Part shown: piece after piece, positions 23,886-36,074 of the stretch
Layout: every line of letters starts with the position of its first letter
Numbering within the stretch: position 1 is the first letter of the stretch
From: Amaurobius ferox
Taxonomy: Eukaryota > Arthropoda > Arachnida > Araneae > Amaurobiidae
Direction: 5' to 3'
Assembly (NCBI GenBank): GCA_951213105.1
Contig: OX578135.1
Coordinates: 160,695,250-160,759,249, forward strand
DNA: 64,000 nt
Notes under the pieces: generated by a model
What the model was told of the DNA's origin: nothing
The model's database searches: none
What the model saw: only the letters and a program-made list of their open reading frames with translations
Translations under genes and position numbers: made by a program

Positions 23886-25093
23886 GGGGCGCGGGGTCAA
23901 GTATTTTTATGCCTGAAGTTACACCAAAACAGACCTCAAGAATAAAATTGCATGCAAACAATATCTATTGAAACATCCACTGATGCTGAAAATTTTAAAA
24001 CCACTGTATTTGATAGTTATTAGGTGACCAATTTAAACTAGATGCTGTACAATACACAGAAAACTTTAACTCTTTTTATATTAGAAAATACGCCAATTTT
24101 GGGAAACCTTTAGTCAACTACATAAAATTGATAAAAGAAAAAAAAATTTAATTTATACTGGTAATAAATTTTTAATAGTAATAAAAACTTTTAACAGTCA
24201 AAATTGTTGAATCAACCAATAAGGGACACACATAAGGTAGATATGAACCAAGGATTTCTAGAATTTATACTATGCCATAGACATAAAACAAACCTATTAG
24301 GGTATCCCCAAAGATTGTAACTGAAAGAAGCTCTAGTGCAGAGCAATTTCAAGCTTTCAGAATATGCCCAAAATGTAGGTTCTGTGACTATGAACTCAGA
24401 CATTGCAGCCTGGAAAAACTGGACTTCAATCTTTAAATTTGAAACCAGCTGTGTGGCGTTAACTGACTTCATCAGTTACCAGAAGTTTGTAAAATTGAAA
24501 TTAATTTACTGCCAGTGCAGTTATTAGCTATTCTATGCTAAAAAGCCCTGTATAGTGTGAAACCAGCTTATGAATGCCAGTCATTGTACTGCAGGTTCAA
24601 TTCCATTTAAACTGAACATTCTGCAAACAGGTGAAACTTAAATTATTCCTATTAAAGTTGAATTTTATTGAATTACTGAAATACAATTTTATCAGCACAT
24701 AGACATATAAGACATATTTTGCTTCATATCAAGAATCTTAGTTTTCTAAGCAATAATCATTTTTTGTTATTTTTTTCATTCATTTTTTGTCTATTTTAAA
24801 ATAAATTTTTCCACAGTCATCAAAATTTTATTTTTCTAAAAAGTTTACACAAATATTTATAATTTTTATTTATATTTAAAATTTTTAATATTTACATTAA
24901 GCTGTAAATTTAGAATTTTTCAAAGGAGACAAACATTTAGAACCAGGAATACAACAGGGAAAATTAACTCTTGCTTTCCAAAAGGAAAAATTAGATTTTT
25001 TAAGTTCATTTTAAGATTTATTTATTTTCTTTTAGCATGGTTTTGACAGTGAAATTTTTGGCAAGTCATTTTATTTAATATATATTTATTTAC

Positions 25094-25146
25094 CAATTAA
25101 CACATCTAAAGGAGGTTCGGTACAGTTGCTACTTGTTTTCCTGCAC
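25094..25146 (-). CDS. MTMR14: MTMR14 exon
   Basis: Acceptor TTTTTTCAG, donor GTAAAT. 53 bases, phase 2 in, phase 1 out. Encodes CRKTSSNCTEPPLDVLI, the start of the variable region after the phosphatase domain; human MTMR14 has a comparable Arg-Lys-Ser stretch at this point. Confidence 0.8.
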
Positions 25147-25414
25147 CTGAAAAAAGCATTACATAATATACCGACTGGTAACAAAACGCCACAGCATTAA
25201 AATAATTAAATTAACAACATAAAATGAATTCAACTTCTTTAATAATATGGATAATATGCATAAAAATAAAAATATATGTAGAAACATAAAAAATTGGAAA
25301 TATACAGGCACAAAACAAGCTATAATGGTTCTCAATCTAATAAAAATTGACATATTTTAAGTAAAATAACTGAATAAAAATATTTATTTACAACTATCGC
25401 AGGTAACTGCTTAC

Positions 25415-25479
25415 CTTTTAAGCGTAGAAAATTCATCAGAAGTAATAAATTTTAAAAACTCAAAGCAGAAGAATAAAAT
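25415..25479 (-). CDS. MTMR14: MTMR14 exon (end of phosphatase domain)
   Basis: Acceptor TATTTCAG, donor GTAAGC. 65 bases, phase 0 in, phase 2 out. Encodes ILFFCFEFLKFITSDEFSTL, strongly like human MTMR14 IFFFCFNFLKHITSEEFSAL. Only 268 bases of intron separate it from the next exon, the shortest intron in the window. Confidence 0.93.
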
Positions 25480-26063
25480 CTGAAATAAATAAAATAAATA
25501 AATAAAAAATCTTAAATTATAATTTTATACCATTTAAATTTAAACCTGCAGAAACAAAGATACGATTATTATAAATAATCACAGAACAAAGTAAAGGAAG
25601 CAGCATTTCACTCACAAAGTATCTTTAAAATATCCATAAAATCAAGCTTAATTTTAACTTACATTCATAAATTTTTAATGAAATTTGCATAGCACAACAA
25701 AACTGCAACTAAAGCAATTCATAATAATATGAATTCTACGTGTGAAGAGTCTTTAATGCCAGATACAAATCTTGGAATGAATGTTATCGATATGAAAATT
25801 TAAAAAAAAATAATAGATTTTTAATTACTAACAATTAGTCAACACCTATTTTTCAGCATTTGCTTTTAAATACAAAGAAAACCACAAATATACGATATCT
25901 TACGATAGTTACAATACGAAGGTTACGATATCTTATACGCACAGCAGCAGCTGTGATTGCGCCAGATGATATATTGGCAGACTTAAATACAAATTTCTAA
26001 TATTATCAATTTTATAGCTATTTACTTTAAATTGAATATCTTACATAATAAATGTTTGTGTGT

Positions 26064-26356
26064 TGTTGTTGCTGTTGAGACCCAGACTGTCCGACCGACC
26101 AGAAAGATGTAAGGTAACTGTTTGGACGACCCAGAAGAGCCACCCAATTTAGACCAGAACTTAGTGGAGGGAGGCATCCACAGGGATTGTACCCTCCTTC
26201 CCTTACCACCAACCTCTCAGAAAGACTTACAGACCCACATGTTTAAAGTGATCATACTCCGTGTGAACACGGTGGCAGTTTGGGAAGAGGAGGGAATCGA
26301 ACCCGAGCCTACCGAGTGCAATTTCCAAGTGCTAACCACTGGGCTACCACGCCCAG
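26064..26356 (-). mobile_element. tRNA-derived SINE, copy S3, full length
   Basis: Minus-strand copy with both promoter boxes: A box TAGCCCAGTGGTTAGCAC and B box GGTTCGATTCC, the central block, and a GTTGTTGTTG tail on the plus strand. Flanked by a perfect 12-base duplication ATGTTTGTGTGT (26052-26063 and 26357-26368). Confidence 0.93.
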
Positions 26357-26369
26357 ATGTTTGTGTGTA

Positions 26370-26720
26370 TAAGTGTGTGGCTTGTAAAGAGAAATATAAA
26401 TGTTATACATCCATGAAATTTAGTACACAGGTACTTCAGGATCCATAACAATACACCTTGATAAGATTTTTTTTTATTTGAATTCATTTTTTAGTTATTT
26501 TTATATTTTAGCATAATTTAGTATGATTTTGAGCAATTTTCACAGAAATCGGTCCCTTAGCAACCGAAAATACCACAGAATTTCCATCCTGACACCACTG
26601 GAAAGATCAAAGAATGCTCTTTCCAACAATGTTTGAATGGAATCCGTGGGACAATTCCTTCATATTTGTTTATTTATTTATTTTAAATACATCAAAATTT
26701 GTATCTTTTAGGTTATCTGA
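26370..26720 (-). repeat. Dispersed repeat family G fragment
   Basis: Opposite orientation to 23130-23885 and 53975-54850. The shared block reads TTTCCATCCTGACACCACTGG...AAGA..GCTCTTTCCAAC...GGGACAATTC here. SINE S3 inserted at its left end. Confidence 0.55.
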
Positions 26721-27557
26721 TACTTATTTTGCTGCATCCAAAAAGTATGATTAGCAGAATTCTATAGTTTGGCAAAAAGTTGTGTATATCTCTGCATTCT
26801 AACTAAAAAATTCTTTTGAAATTAATGTTATTTAATTTTTTGTGATTTTTTTTATCTGTCGACTGTGCATGCCATACGCTGCCTTTTTCCCTACAGAAAG
26901 GATAGTTTTTTTCTTTGACGTGAATAAGAACTATGCTTCAGATATCTATTGCAAAATTCAAGCATTACAAAGAATGTTAACACTTTGAATGCTTAGTATA
27001 ATGTAGATATAAATATAGATATAACTTCAATAAAATTAATTTCAATATTTTAATTTTCAAAATACTTTAAAAAGTATCTATCCAAGTGAGACTTTTTTTT
27101 CATTTTGCTTACTTTCACTTAAAATAGCTTCAAAACTATAATAGATAAATATAAATAGGAAGTGTTAAAATGTGTATTAGGAAATCCAGTTTCCAGATCC
27201 GTAATTTGTTTTCAAAAAGCTCTCGTAGTTTTAGAGTAATTCTCTTGTCAAGTTAAAGATTGAAACTTTTCAATTTTTCAAGTTTTTAATGTTTATATCT
27301 CAAAAACTTAAAGTGATGAATATGAACAATAAGCAAGAATTTGTAGTTCTTTATAAGCCCTACAGGTGCATATAATTGTATTTTGGATTGAGCACTTAAT
27401 TTTCAAAGTATAGTGGTTATAATTTCGATATTTCAGTATTTCAACCTGGGTTTTCCAATGGGGGGGGGGGGGAAGCGGTAATACAGTAATACTTCCTTTA
27501 ACAGTCACTTCTAAACAACAGTAACTTCCAAAGTTCAGGCAGGTATTAATCGACTAT

Positions 27558-27989
27558 TAATACACATTCCATAAAATTGACATTAGAGCTAATCTCCGAT
27601 CAATAGCCATTCGTAGGAGGCAAATGCAGGATTCTTCCTTAAATGATGAAAACAAAAACCCAGACAGGAATGAGTATGAGGAAGGGTTGGAGGATATTCT
27701 AAGAATAGAAGGATTAATCGATATGAAAGCTAGCGAGTTTGTTTCCCTGGACGAAGATTGGATAATTTCTGCTACATTTGATACCATTCAGAAATTGATA
27801 GGTGGAAGCAGAGTGTGGAACAACTACAAAATTCTTAATATTGAAACATATTTTGATGTTCTTGCAATCTTATGGGAGATCCAAAACTTTGCTTTAAGCC
27901 AAAATGATGATAAACTGTGCATAAAAATATGTATTGTAGATATTATTTTAGAAAAAGATATTTACCATAAAAAAATAAAGCAATCATGA
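27558..27989 (+). CDS. Open frame of unknown origin
   Basis: The frame is open from about 27558, with the first ATG at 27624, to TGA at 27987-27989 (about 121 residues from the ATG). This is long for such AT-rich intron sequence. It is hydrophilic and acidic (DENKNPDRNEYEEGLEDI, FVSLDEDWIISATFDTI), without a signal peptide, membrane segment or motif I know. It lies on the strand opposite to MTMR14 and directly before the 5S-like segment. It could be the C-terminal remnant of a transposase or a retrocopied host gene. No function is claimed. Confidence 0.3.
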
Positions 27990-28082
27990 ATGGCTAACCG
28001 GGACCGATGCTGCTTGACTTCCGTAGTATCGGGCGCGGTTGGTACTTGGGTGACCACCTGGGAACACAGAGTGCTGTTGGCA
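27990..28082 (+). mobile_element. 5S rRNA-derived SINE head or 5S pseudogene segment
   Basis: Resembles the internal-promoter half of 5S rRNA: ATCGGGCGCGGTTGGTACTT, then GGGTGACCACCTGGGAACAC and GTGCTGTTGGCA at the end. Compared with typical animal 5S rRNA it lacks four bases in the GGATGGGTGACC block and its 5' third is missing or diverged. It runs without a gap into a SINE body at 28083. Confidence 0.75.
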
Positions 28083-28254
28083 CATTTCGGCCGCGGTAGC
28101 CCGGTGGTTTGCGTGTTGCCACAACTGCCACTGTGTTCATGCGGAGTACGATCACGTTAAACATGTGGGTCCGTAAGTCCTTCAGAGAGGTTGGTGGTAG
28201 GGAAAGAAGGGTACGGTCCCTGTGGATGCCTCCCCCACTGGGTTCCGGTCTACT
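28083..28254 (+). mobile_element. SINE copy S4, B box deleted, fused behind a 5S-like head
   Basis: Has the A-box region (GCGGTAGCCCGGTGG) but jumps directly to the ACTGCCACTGTGTTCATGCGG block, so the B box is deleted. The central block follows and the copy stops at GGTTCCGGTCTA, so the tail is missing. It is joined to the 5S-like segment on its left. Confidence 0.8.
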
Positions 28255-28268
28255 TACTCCTTGGTGAA

Positions 28269-28760
28269 ATATTCATGAACAAGCATGAGATATTTTGTAT
28301 TTTGTCTTAAAAAATTAAAAGGTTAAATGAACTCAGAGATTCTAAAGATCTTTAATGATTGATACGGCTTGAACAGAATAGATAGAAATATATGCATTCA
28401 AGTACATATTTATGTGCCACCAGACAAATTTTAACTTGAATCTAAAATCTTGTCAAATATATTATGTAAGTTTGATTTGTATACTGCAAGCAAGTTAGTA
28501 AAACAACTTGATATTTTGATGTGAAGTCTATGGTCAGAGTATCCAGATGAAATTGGAGCAAAAACTAAAAGTACTTGCTAGCCATAAACAGTTCGCAAGT
28601 AATTTGTATCACTTTGAAAACCTGTAAACAAAACAAATGAGTCTGAAAAAAAAATTGAGAAAACTAATTGAACTTTAGTTATATTTTACAAATTATTATT
28701 CAAGCAAAACTATTTCAGCTCCATTAGATTAGAGCCACCAGCATTTTTTTTCTTTTTTTT
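28269..28760 (+). repeat. Dispersed repeat family A, copy 2
   Basis: Second copy of 1-487, ending in a T-rich tract. Directly after SINE S4. Confidence 0.75.
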
Positions 28761-29583
28761 TTATTATTGCTTGCTTTCCACAGTTGTGGAGCAGTGGACT
28801 TTAGGGTCTGTGAATGCACTTAAATTAAGGATTTCGTAATGCATAGGAATTTAGATTGAAGCTAATTTAGAAACAGACTGTTTGAAGGCATTTTAGAAAG
28901 TGAGTACTGCTATATGTAAATGTATTATTTAAGAAGCAGGTGCTTATTTAGGACCCAGGCAATGGTGGGTATTTCATTTTAGTGTACTCGCATTTCTTGA
29001 CTACAGATAATCTGTACCAAAAATCTATTTAAAAAATAATTATGCAAGTTACAAATTTTCAAATATATACTCTATCTGGCATGGTTTCTTATTAAGTTCT
29101 ATCTATGATATTTTCAACCAGGGAATTTTACAACGGGTTAGTTTTGGGGGGCACTCTGAGGCAGAAAATGAAATTTTTTACTAAGGCACAGTAGCCTAAG
29201 CACCCACATATATTCAAAATATTGTCTATTATGTTGCTCTGATTTGAGCAATCTTTGTTCTATTAGTCACTATCATTAGCTGCGGCTGTTAAAAAATGTC
29301 ACCACTAGCTGCAGGCACTACAGTTAGTTACTATACATATATCAGTAAAGTTCTCTCAGCATTCTTCGGATGAACACTTAATGACATTGATACATTTTAA
29401 AATAGCCTTTACTTCAGACTTTGGCAAAAGTCATCAAATAATATCATTATTAAGATAAGAATAACAAAGCCAGCATGATGTTCTGTAAAAATATTTCAGT
29501 GTAAGAATAGCTCAAGAAATTATGCATTAAGAGACATAGTATACAAGTTACTTTTAGACTAAATCTATCAAATTTTAACTTAC

Positions 29584-29620
29584 CTCTTCACCAGCCTTTA
29601 AACGAGATGGAAGATCATGA
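29584..29620 (-). CDS. MTMR14: MTMR14 micro-exon
   Basis: 37 bases, acceptor TTTTTCAG, donor GTAAGT. The first T completes a Gly codon (GG|T), then HDLPSRLKAGEE. Human MTMR14 has HMLVDRLSKGEE here. Phase fits both neighbours. Confidence 0.93.
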
Positions 29621-30734
29621 CTGAAAAATAAATAAATCTGTCATAAATATAAGTATTTTACATAAAATATGAAGAATAAAATAGTTAACAAAATAAAAAA
29701 TATATATATATTTCTCAAATTTAATTTTATAAACAAATATACCATTATCCATGTACAATAAATGAAAAAGTAAATCATCATATTCATACTGGGTATGGAA
29801 AATTCTGGGTCATAGGACCCATTAGAAATTTAAAATCAAGTCTTTTGTTAAAAAGAATACTTAATTTTATAAAAAAGAAATAGATTGCTAAAATAAGAAC
29901 CCGATATTGCTAATTTGTGAACACAACACCAACAACTAAAATTTTTTTATATCAAACCAAGGTTAAATCACATGCGGCAATCACTGAAATCAAGACCCAA
30001 TACTGTTAGTTAATAAACACAGTTAAAATTAGTTAACAAATTTTAACTATTTAATTAGTGAACACAGTAGTAAAAATTTCAAAATAAAGTAGTTGCCAAA
30101 AGCTTGTTTGCTTCTAACAACCTTAAACACAAGCAAACTGTGAAGGGAGTAACAATATCAAAATGAACAATTCAGTTTTTTTTTAAAGCTCTTAAAATCG
30201 ATTGATATTTTATAAAGAATTTTTTTCTGATTTCAAATATCCAAACGAAAATCTCTTAAAATAATTATTTATTTAAATATCAAGAAATGAAAAACCGCAA
30301 AATCAACTCAAACACAAAACGGCCCGTGATTGGCTGTGATGTCACATGGCCTGTCCGACCTGTGATGCAGCATTCTATCGCCTTTTGCCTTGAGATATTT
30401 GCAGGGTAGTAGGGGTTTAATTTTGTGTACAACTGAAATTTTACTTTTGTACTTGGTCTGTTTGAATATGGATCATTTGCCGATTATTTTATTTAATTGA
30501 AAACATGGATCCTGGTTTTGATCCTGGTTTTTGAGGGGGAATCGGACAATTTGCCTAAGATCAATTTTACTGTGATGGCACTCTATTTCAGAAACAATAA
30601 ATATTTTGTGACTGTTGAAACTCGAGGTGTAAACTTGATACCCTTTTCTTGAATGTTTATTATTATTATTACTATTATTATTATGTAAATTACATGTACG
30701 TTTAAAGTATCTGTGGTGGAAAACCTATGCACTA

Positions 30735-30950
30735 ATTCTCAAAGACGCGAGCCGCAGATGAACCTTGTGACGTCACATTCCATGCACGCCAAAATGAGTC
30801 GTTTCCCCACCACAGTCAGAAAGGCGAACTTTGACTGCTAATAAAACATGAAATACAGCTCGGAGAATAACAATTTTTATACTTTTGCCCGTTTTTCAAC
30901 ATTTCGAATCAAATAAAAAAATAACAAAAAGAGGCCGGAATTGTCCATTC
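30735..30950 (+). repeat. Dispersed repeat family C, copy 2
   Basis: Second copy of 1425-1665, with the same TGACGTCACATTCC and GAGGCCGGAATTGTCCATT blocks. GC-richer sequence with TGATGTCACATGG at about 30340-30360 just upstream may belong to the same element. Confidence 0.7.
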
Positions 30951-31409
30951 CTAGTGAAATAGACTATCAATTGAATCATAACTTATGTCTCTTGAAAAGC
31001 AAAGATGTGATTTAGTCCTTTGGTTAAGAATAGAATTTTCCATTTCCGTACCACACAGATTAGCTTGCGTATCTGCATGCAGCATTTGTCACTGCCAAAA
31101 TTTCTGCTACTGCAAATAGCAGAAATATAAACGTCTTTCTAAAACAAATTATCTGAAGGTATAAGTTTACTTATTTTTTAAAATAAATACATTAAGAATG
31201 TCATTATTTTGAAATAAACAAATGCAAGGTTACTGATGCATGACTACTGTATAATCATTCAATATTGAACTAGTTATTAATGCTAAAAAATGATAATGAA
31301 CTTTATAGGCTAAAAATGACATATAAAACATGATAGACTAAAGTTATAAATCCTTTTAAAATAATGTAACTAAAGCTTTCTATTATGCAAACCAAAAGCC
31401 ACAACTTAC

Positions 31410-31572
31410 CCAAACAAGTACCAATCGTATGCTAATGTTAAATATGCCATTTCAACAGCAGAAAGACTTGTGTGTGCCCTACCATCAGCCCATAAAGACA
31501 TGCGCAACAAAGAAATAAATAAAGGAGTTCGATCCCAACCAGAGATGCAGTGAATCAAAATGCTAGATGTTC
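31410..31572 (-). CDS. MTMR14: MTMR14 catalytic exon
   Basis: Carries the active site. 163 bases, acceptor TATTTCAG, donor GTAAGT; the two borders each split a Gly codon. Encodes SSILIHCISGWDRTPLFISL, then LRMSLWADGRAHTSLSAVEM and AYLTLAYDWYLFG. The CX5R loop is C-I-S-G-W-D-R: Cys is the nucleophile and Arg binds the phosphate (equivalent to human C330 and R336). All catalytic residues are present, so the enzyme is predicted to be active. The stretch is almost identical to the vertebrate MTMR14 sequence, and this is the main evidence for the gene's identity, since classic myotubularins have a different loop (CSDGWDRT). Confidence 0.97.
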
Positions 31573-31588
31573 CTGAAATAAAATCCAA

Positions 31589-31622
<34 letters not shown>

Positions 31623-32118
31623 CAAGCAATATAAAATTCATGACTTCATTATAATTTAAAATTATCTATAATTTAAAGCCAATTTAAACAAGTCGGTGGA
31701 ATAATTTTTTTTTATCTTCGCTAAAATACTAAATTTAAGTTATAATCAGTGGAGTACCCAGAGGGGAGTTTCACAGGATACAAATGCACCCCTTACTAAT
31801 ATTATTATACACTAGTTTCTAAAATTATCTTTACATGAACAAAAGTTTATGATTTCTCAACAACTGTTGAATATAATTGTCACTAAATGGATTTTTTGGT
31901 AGTGATACATAGTATCATAACAAATAAATACAAACTCAAAAATTAAATATCAGTGCATATGATATAAACCTAATTATGAAACAATTAAAATACTGTACGA
32001 CAAAAGATTTTAGAAAAAATTGAATGACTTGGAAACAAAAGCAGACTTTTGACATTAATAGGGAATGCGATTACCTCTAACACACACACACATATATATA
32101 TATAATTATTACCGTACT

Positions 32119-32420
32119 TATACCGTCTTATATGACAAGAGAAACAATTTCAATATAAAAATCAACCGCATTATTGATTGGAGGTCCAATTTGACCAAAA
32201 ACATTTTCAGAAATGTCGTCATTGGTCACCTCAAAAGAAATCAACGCATTAATACTCACAAGTCTGATTGCATCATGCATAATAGGAATATTATGAAGGA
32301 GGCAATAAAACGGAATTATCCAATTGGCTTCCTGAAATGTTATTATAATTCCCTATTTAATACAAAAAAGGGAGAAAATGCTTACTTAAAGGATATGGCA
32401 GAGGTATAGAACGATGAAAG
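32119..32420 (+). pseudogene. RT-family C-terminal fragment
   Basis: One frame reads VLYDKRNNFNIKINRI, then NLTKNIFRNVVIGHLKRNQR and NIMKEAIKRNYP. This matches the C-terminal end of the RT family (YDKR-DF block followed by a conserved helix). The closest relative in the window is the opposite-strand piece at 36465-36935. No RT active site is left in this fragment. Confidence 0.7.
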
Positions 32421-32831
32421 TGAAAATAACGAATAGCGCATGCGTGGACTTCTGTTATATATGATGCACTCCATCGTAATCGACAGGGACATTTGCTGCA
32501 TTTCCATTCTTTCCCTTGCGATCCTGGTCGATTCCTATTTGTTTTTTTTTTTTGCACTTTTTCGAGTGTTTTTGATTTGACACATTTACGGAAGTATGGC
32601 TTCTGCATGGCATTGGTACCGTGAGTGTTGCCCGGGCATAAAAGCAGTCTTTTAAATGGAAAAGAGGGGTCGCCATCCCCCTCTACCATTTTATGCCTTG
32701 CATTTGGTCATTTCCCCTCTTTTTCATATGAATCTTGTATGTCACTTTAGGAGAATGTGCTGCATTGCGCCAACTTCTGCAGAAAAAATTGGATAGCTGT
32801 GGAATGGTTTTATTTTAATATGTTTACTAAG

Positions 32832-32832
<1 letters not shown>

Positions 32833-32892
<60 letters not shown>

Positions 32893-32900
32893 ATATATAT
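32833..32900. repeat. (TA)n microsatellite
   Basis: Long TA run directly before the RT pseudogene. It creates a spurious Ile-Tyr reading frame. Confidence 0.95.
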
Positions 32901-34880
32901 GTGTGTGTAATCATCATAACATTGTTAAAAAATCCTTTACATATCCTAATGAAGACCATAATATCTATAATTTCTTTAACATTTCTAAAAATAAATCAAA
33001 AAGAACTAAAAGAGCAAGTAAACATAATAAAAAATTGCCCTCATTATCTGAACTAAAAAATGTCATCCTTCAGCAACATGCAAATTTCAAAATTACTTTT
33101 GATTGGAAACAATGTAAGAATTGGATTTTTGCAATTAAAAAACAGCAATTAAATATGGTTTATAACCTTTTTATAACTACTGCATATGATGACATTCATT
33201 TTAAACATTTATTCTATGATTTGCTCATTACCAGAAGTAAAAATCTTAATGTTTATTTATAAGTCACGGACTTAAATTTAAATGACGAATCAAAACAATA
33301 TACTAAAATAAATGAATATTGTACCATGAATTTCACTAATTCTGTCTTAACTGAAGATAAATATTTTTTTTTAAATTGGGTTCCAATTACTTTCTAGTCA
33401 AACATGTAAATCCTAAAATTGCATATAAATATGATAAACTGCTAGGACATTATATTTTCAATTATAATCAAATAGCCAAATCTATAGATATTAATCAAAA
33501 TTATGAATTTGATAAAGAGTCATATTGCCACTGTCATTTAGATAAGTACAAAGACTTTGTGTGTATGTGTGTGTGTGTGTAGATAAATACCATGGGCATG
33601 TTATAACGGGAAATCTAAATATTTATTATGATGCACCGAAATCACTGATGTTACTTGGTACTAAGTACCGTATACCTACTAAATTTAAACATAAATTAAT
33701 TTGTAAAGATTTATGTCTAGACTTAAATAAATTTATCTATAAAATCAGCTATAAATATCAAATCCCTGTAGAAGCCTTCAAACCCTGGAGTGTCTTAATA
33801 GAGCAAAACTTAAATCACTATACATATAATAGAAAATTAATAAATCATATAAACTTAACTCAATCAAAAAGGATATTAAAGAAATTCAAAATGATTTTGT
33901 CATTACATATGTCGATAAGGCAAATAGTAACTACTCAATCATATGTAAATATTACTATATAAGTACCCTCCAGTCACACTTACTTAATAGTCAAATCTAT
34001 AATTTACATAATACTAACTTTAAATTCTTATCCAATAGAATATTTGCCAAATATAAGAAAATTCATCTAAAAAACAGTTGCAATAACATTCTATATATTG
34101 TTCTAGTACACAAGTTTCATAAATCCCCTGTTGCTTTTCGAACTATTACTAGTGGGTATAATTCTTACATTACTAATGCTGGAAATGAAGTATCCCTGTC
34201 AGATGAGACCTCTAATAATTGTCATATTGTGAAAAACAGTTTTAAATTAGCTAATAAATTAAAAACTCTTACTAATATTCATAGTATTTATACTTTTAAT
34301 TTCAAAGATTTGTTTAATAATATTGATATATATGATCTGTATAGAATTATTTTAGGAGTTTTTGAAAAATATATCAACCTAAAATATTCAAATTTTCTTT
34401 TTAACAAATTATTTAATTTCCCTCTTTATGAGAATTATATTCAACATGGTGGAACTTCTTTTTAAACAACAGTTTGGTATCCCAAAAGGAGTGTGTGCCT
34501 CATCATTGTTAGCTAATCTGTATTTATTCTTCTATAAAAAGAACATTAATCCAAGCTTGCATAATATGCACATATTTAGATATTTAGATGACATATTATG
34601 TGTATCCCTTAATAATATCCCTCTGGTATTTAACTTTTATCCTAATAATTTACAATTAAATACAAGTAATAATGACTCTAATGTTGCAAACTTTTTGGAC
34701 TTAAATTTAAATTTACAAAATTGTAATATGGTTATAAACTTGTATGATAAAAGACGGGATTTTAAATTTAATACATCTAAAATTCAACATTTTGACTCTT
34801 GTTTGCATATATCAGTTTTAAGAAATATTATAATAAACCAGGTTCATAGAATCAATAAAATTTGTGATGAATTATAAATC
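32900..34880 (+). pseudogene. Reverse transcriptase of an unclassified YDKR-type family, frameshifted
   Basis: The best-preserved member of this family here, spread over at least five frames. In order: an N-terminal Lys-rich part (to 33262); GHVITGNLNI and GTKYRIPTKF (about 33597-33690); VDKANSNYSIICKYYY (RT entry region, about 33910-33960); VHKFHKSPVAFRTITSG (RT motif, about 34108-34155); FNFKDLFNNIDIYDLYRI; FKQQFGIPKGVCASSLLANL; catalytic FRYLDDILC (near 34576); YPNNLQLN; ANFLDLNLNL; and the terminal LYDKRRDFKFN block ending at TAA 34877. This order is shared by a widespread group of animal RT proteins that I cannot name with certainty; some features recall Penelope-like RTs, but no GIY-YIG nuclease follows. 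Confidence 0.75.
33556..33584. repeat. (GT)n insertion inside the RT frame
   Basis: GTGTGTATGTGTGTGTGT lies between two near-identical GATAAGTAC / GATAAATAC codon groups (Asp-Lys-Tyr), so it expanded inside the coding region. Confidence 0.7.
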
Positions 34881-35017
34881 AGCCCATTTTATGGAATTAT
34901 TGAGTACAGTGACTAATAATGCATATCCTCCCAAATTCGTTATTAAAATTATCAACTCAGTGTATCAACTTCCACTCGATAACATCCAAGACAACTTTCC
35001 CAATTATAGTGGCTAAA

Positions 35018-35020
35018 TAT

Positions 35021-35082
<62 letters not shown>

Positions 35083-35097
35083 TAGTGATGGGTTTTT

Positions 35098-35160
<63 letters not shown>
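35018..35160. repeat. (TA)n microsatellite tract
   Basis: Two to three long TA runs interrupted by GTATA and GCTAGTGATGGG, following the RT pseudogene. Confidence 0.95.
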
Positions 35161-35164
<4 letters not shown>

Positions 35165-35689
35165 TTTTTTAATTATATAAATAAAAATGAAAAATAATAA
35201 AATAAGCTAAAACTAAAAAAAAATTAGAAAAATTAAAAAAATCGGAAAATAAGATACATTAATATTAATGTTTCGAATTTTATTTTCACTAAAAAATTGT
35301 AACTTTAGCCAGTTTGAAACTACGATTTGAGAGCCCTTATAATGGTGTATAGTGGCATTCTCATTTATCCATTTCTTCTATGAATCACTTGTTTAGTAAG
35401 AATTTTCATCTTTGCTTCATGCTCATATTCTGAATTGCTTATACAGGTAATTGTCCTGTCTCCTGCTCTAACTCACTGGACAGGTCTGGGAGTGTTGCGA
35501 GTGTTGCTGTGAACGTTCGTACTGCCTCCCTAGTTGTATTTCAACACGTTCATTCCAGTGCTTCTAGATAATTTATTCTACTGAGGTTGATCACGCATAC
35601 ATGTGGTGAGAGAAGACAGGTTCATGCCACATAGTAATACAAATTTCCTAAATGTTTCTTCATTTTTTCATCTTTTGATGCCTGTAGTC

Positions 35690-35850
35690 TGAGTTTGAGC
35701 ATTTACAGTAATGTACTATCCCTCAATCTGAAACAGGCATTTATTTGGGTTAATTAGAATCAAATACTCAGACCTGAAGATGAATTTAATTCTGATTAAT
35801 CATTGAATTTGGGCCAGTGTTGTTCTTTTCTCTTATTGGCAATATAGCCG
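35690..35850 (+). repeat. Probable 3' tail of the RT family, copy 2
   Basis: Resembles 12735-12930 (AAACAGGCA, TTTGGGTTAATT, CCTGAAGATGAATT, GCCAGTG..TTCTTTTC). Position downstream of the RT in both cases supports a retroelement 3' end. Confidence 0.5.
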
Positions 35851-36074
35851 TTTTGCTTCTATGTTGATGTTAATATTACTTGAATTTTTATTATTACATT
35901 TTTCTAATATATACATATATATATATACAAAAGTCAAAAATATCTAAAACTATTTCTTATAACCAAATGCAAACGATTCATTAGGTGCTATGCAGCTATT
36001 TCATATCATTTCCTATATAAATCTTCAAAAGGAATATAAAAAAAAGAAGTGAACCATAAAAAGTACCACAAATT

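Noticed and set aside
27990..28082. Functional 5S rRNA gene
   Set aside because: The 5' third is missing or diverged, four bases of a conserved block are lost and it is fused to a SINE.
32357..32689. Minus-strand frame of 110 residues with Lys/Arg and two Cys pairs
   Set aside because: No recognisable domain, overlaps another frame and a T-run; overlaps the RT fragment on the plus strand. Kept out for lack of support.
32757..33056. Open frame with an Ile-Tyr run
   Set aside because: It is a translation of the (TA)n microsatellite; only the part from about 32900 in another frame has RT-like content.
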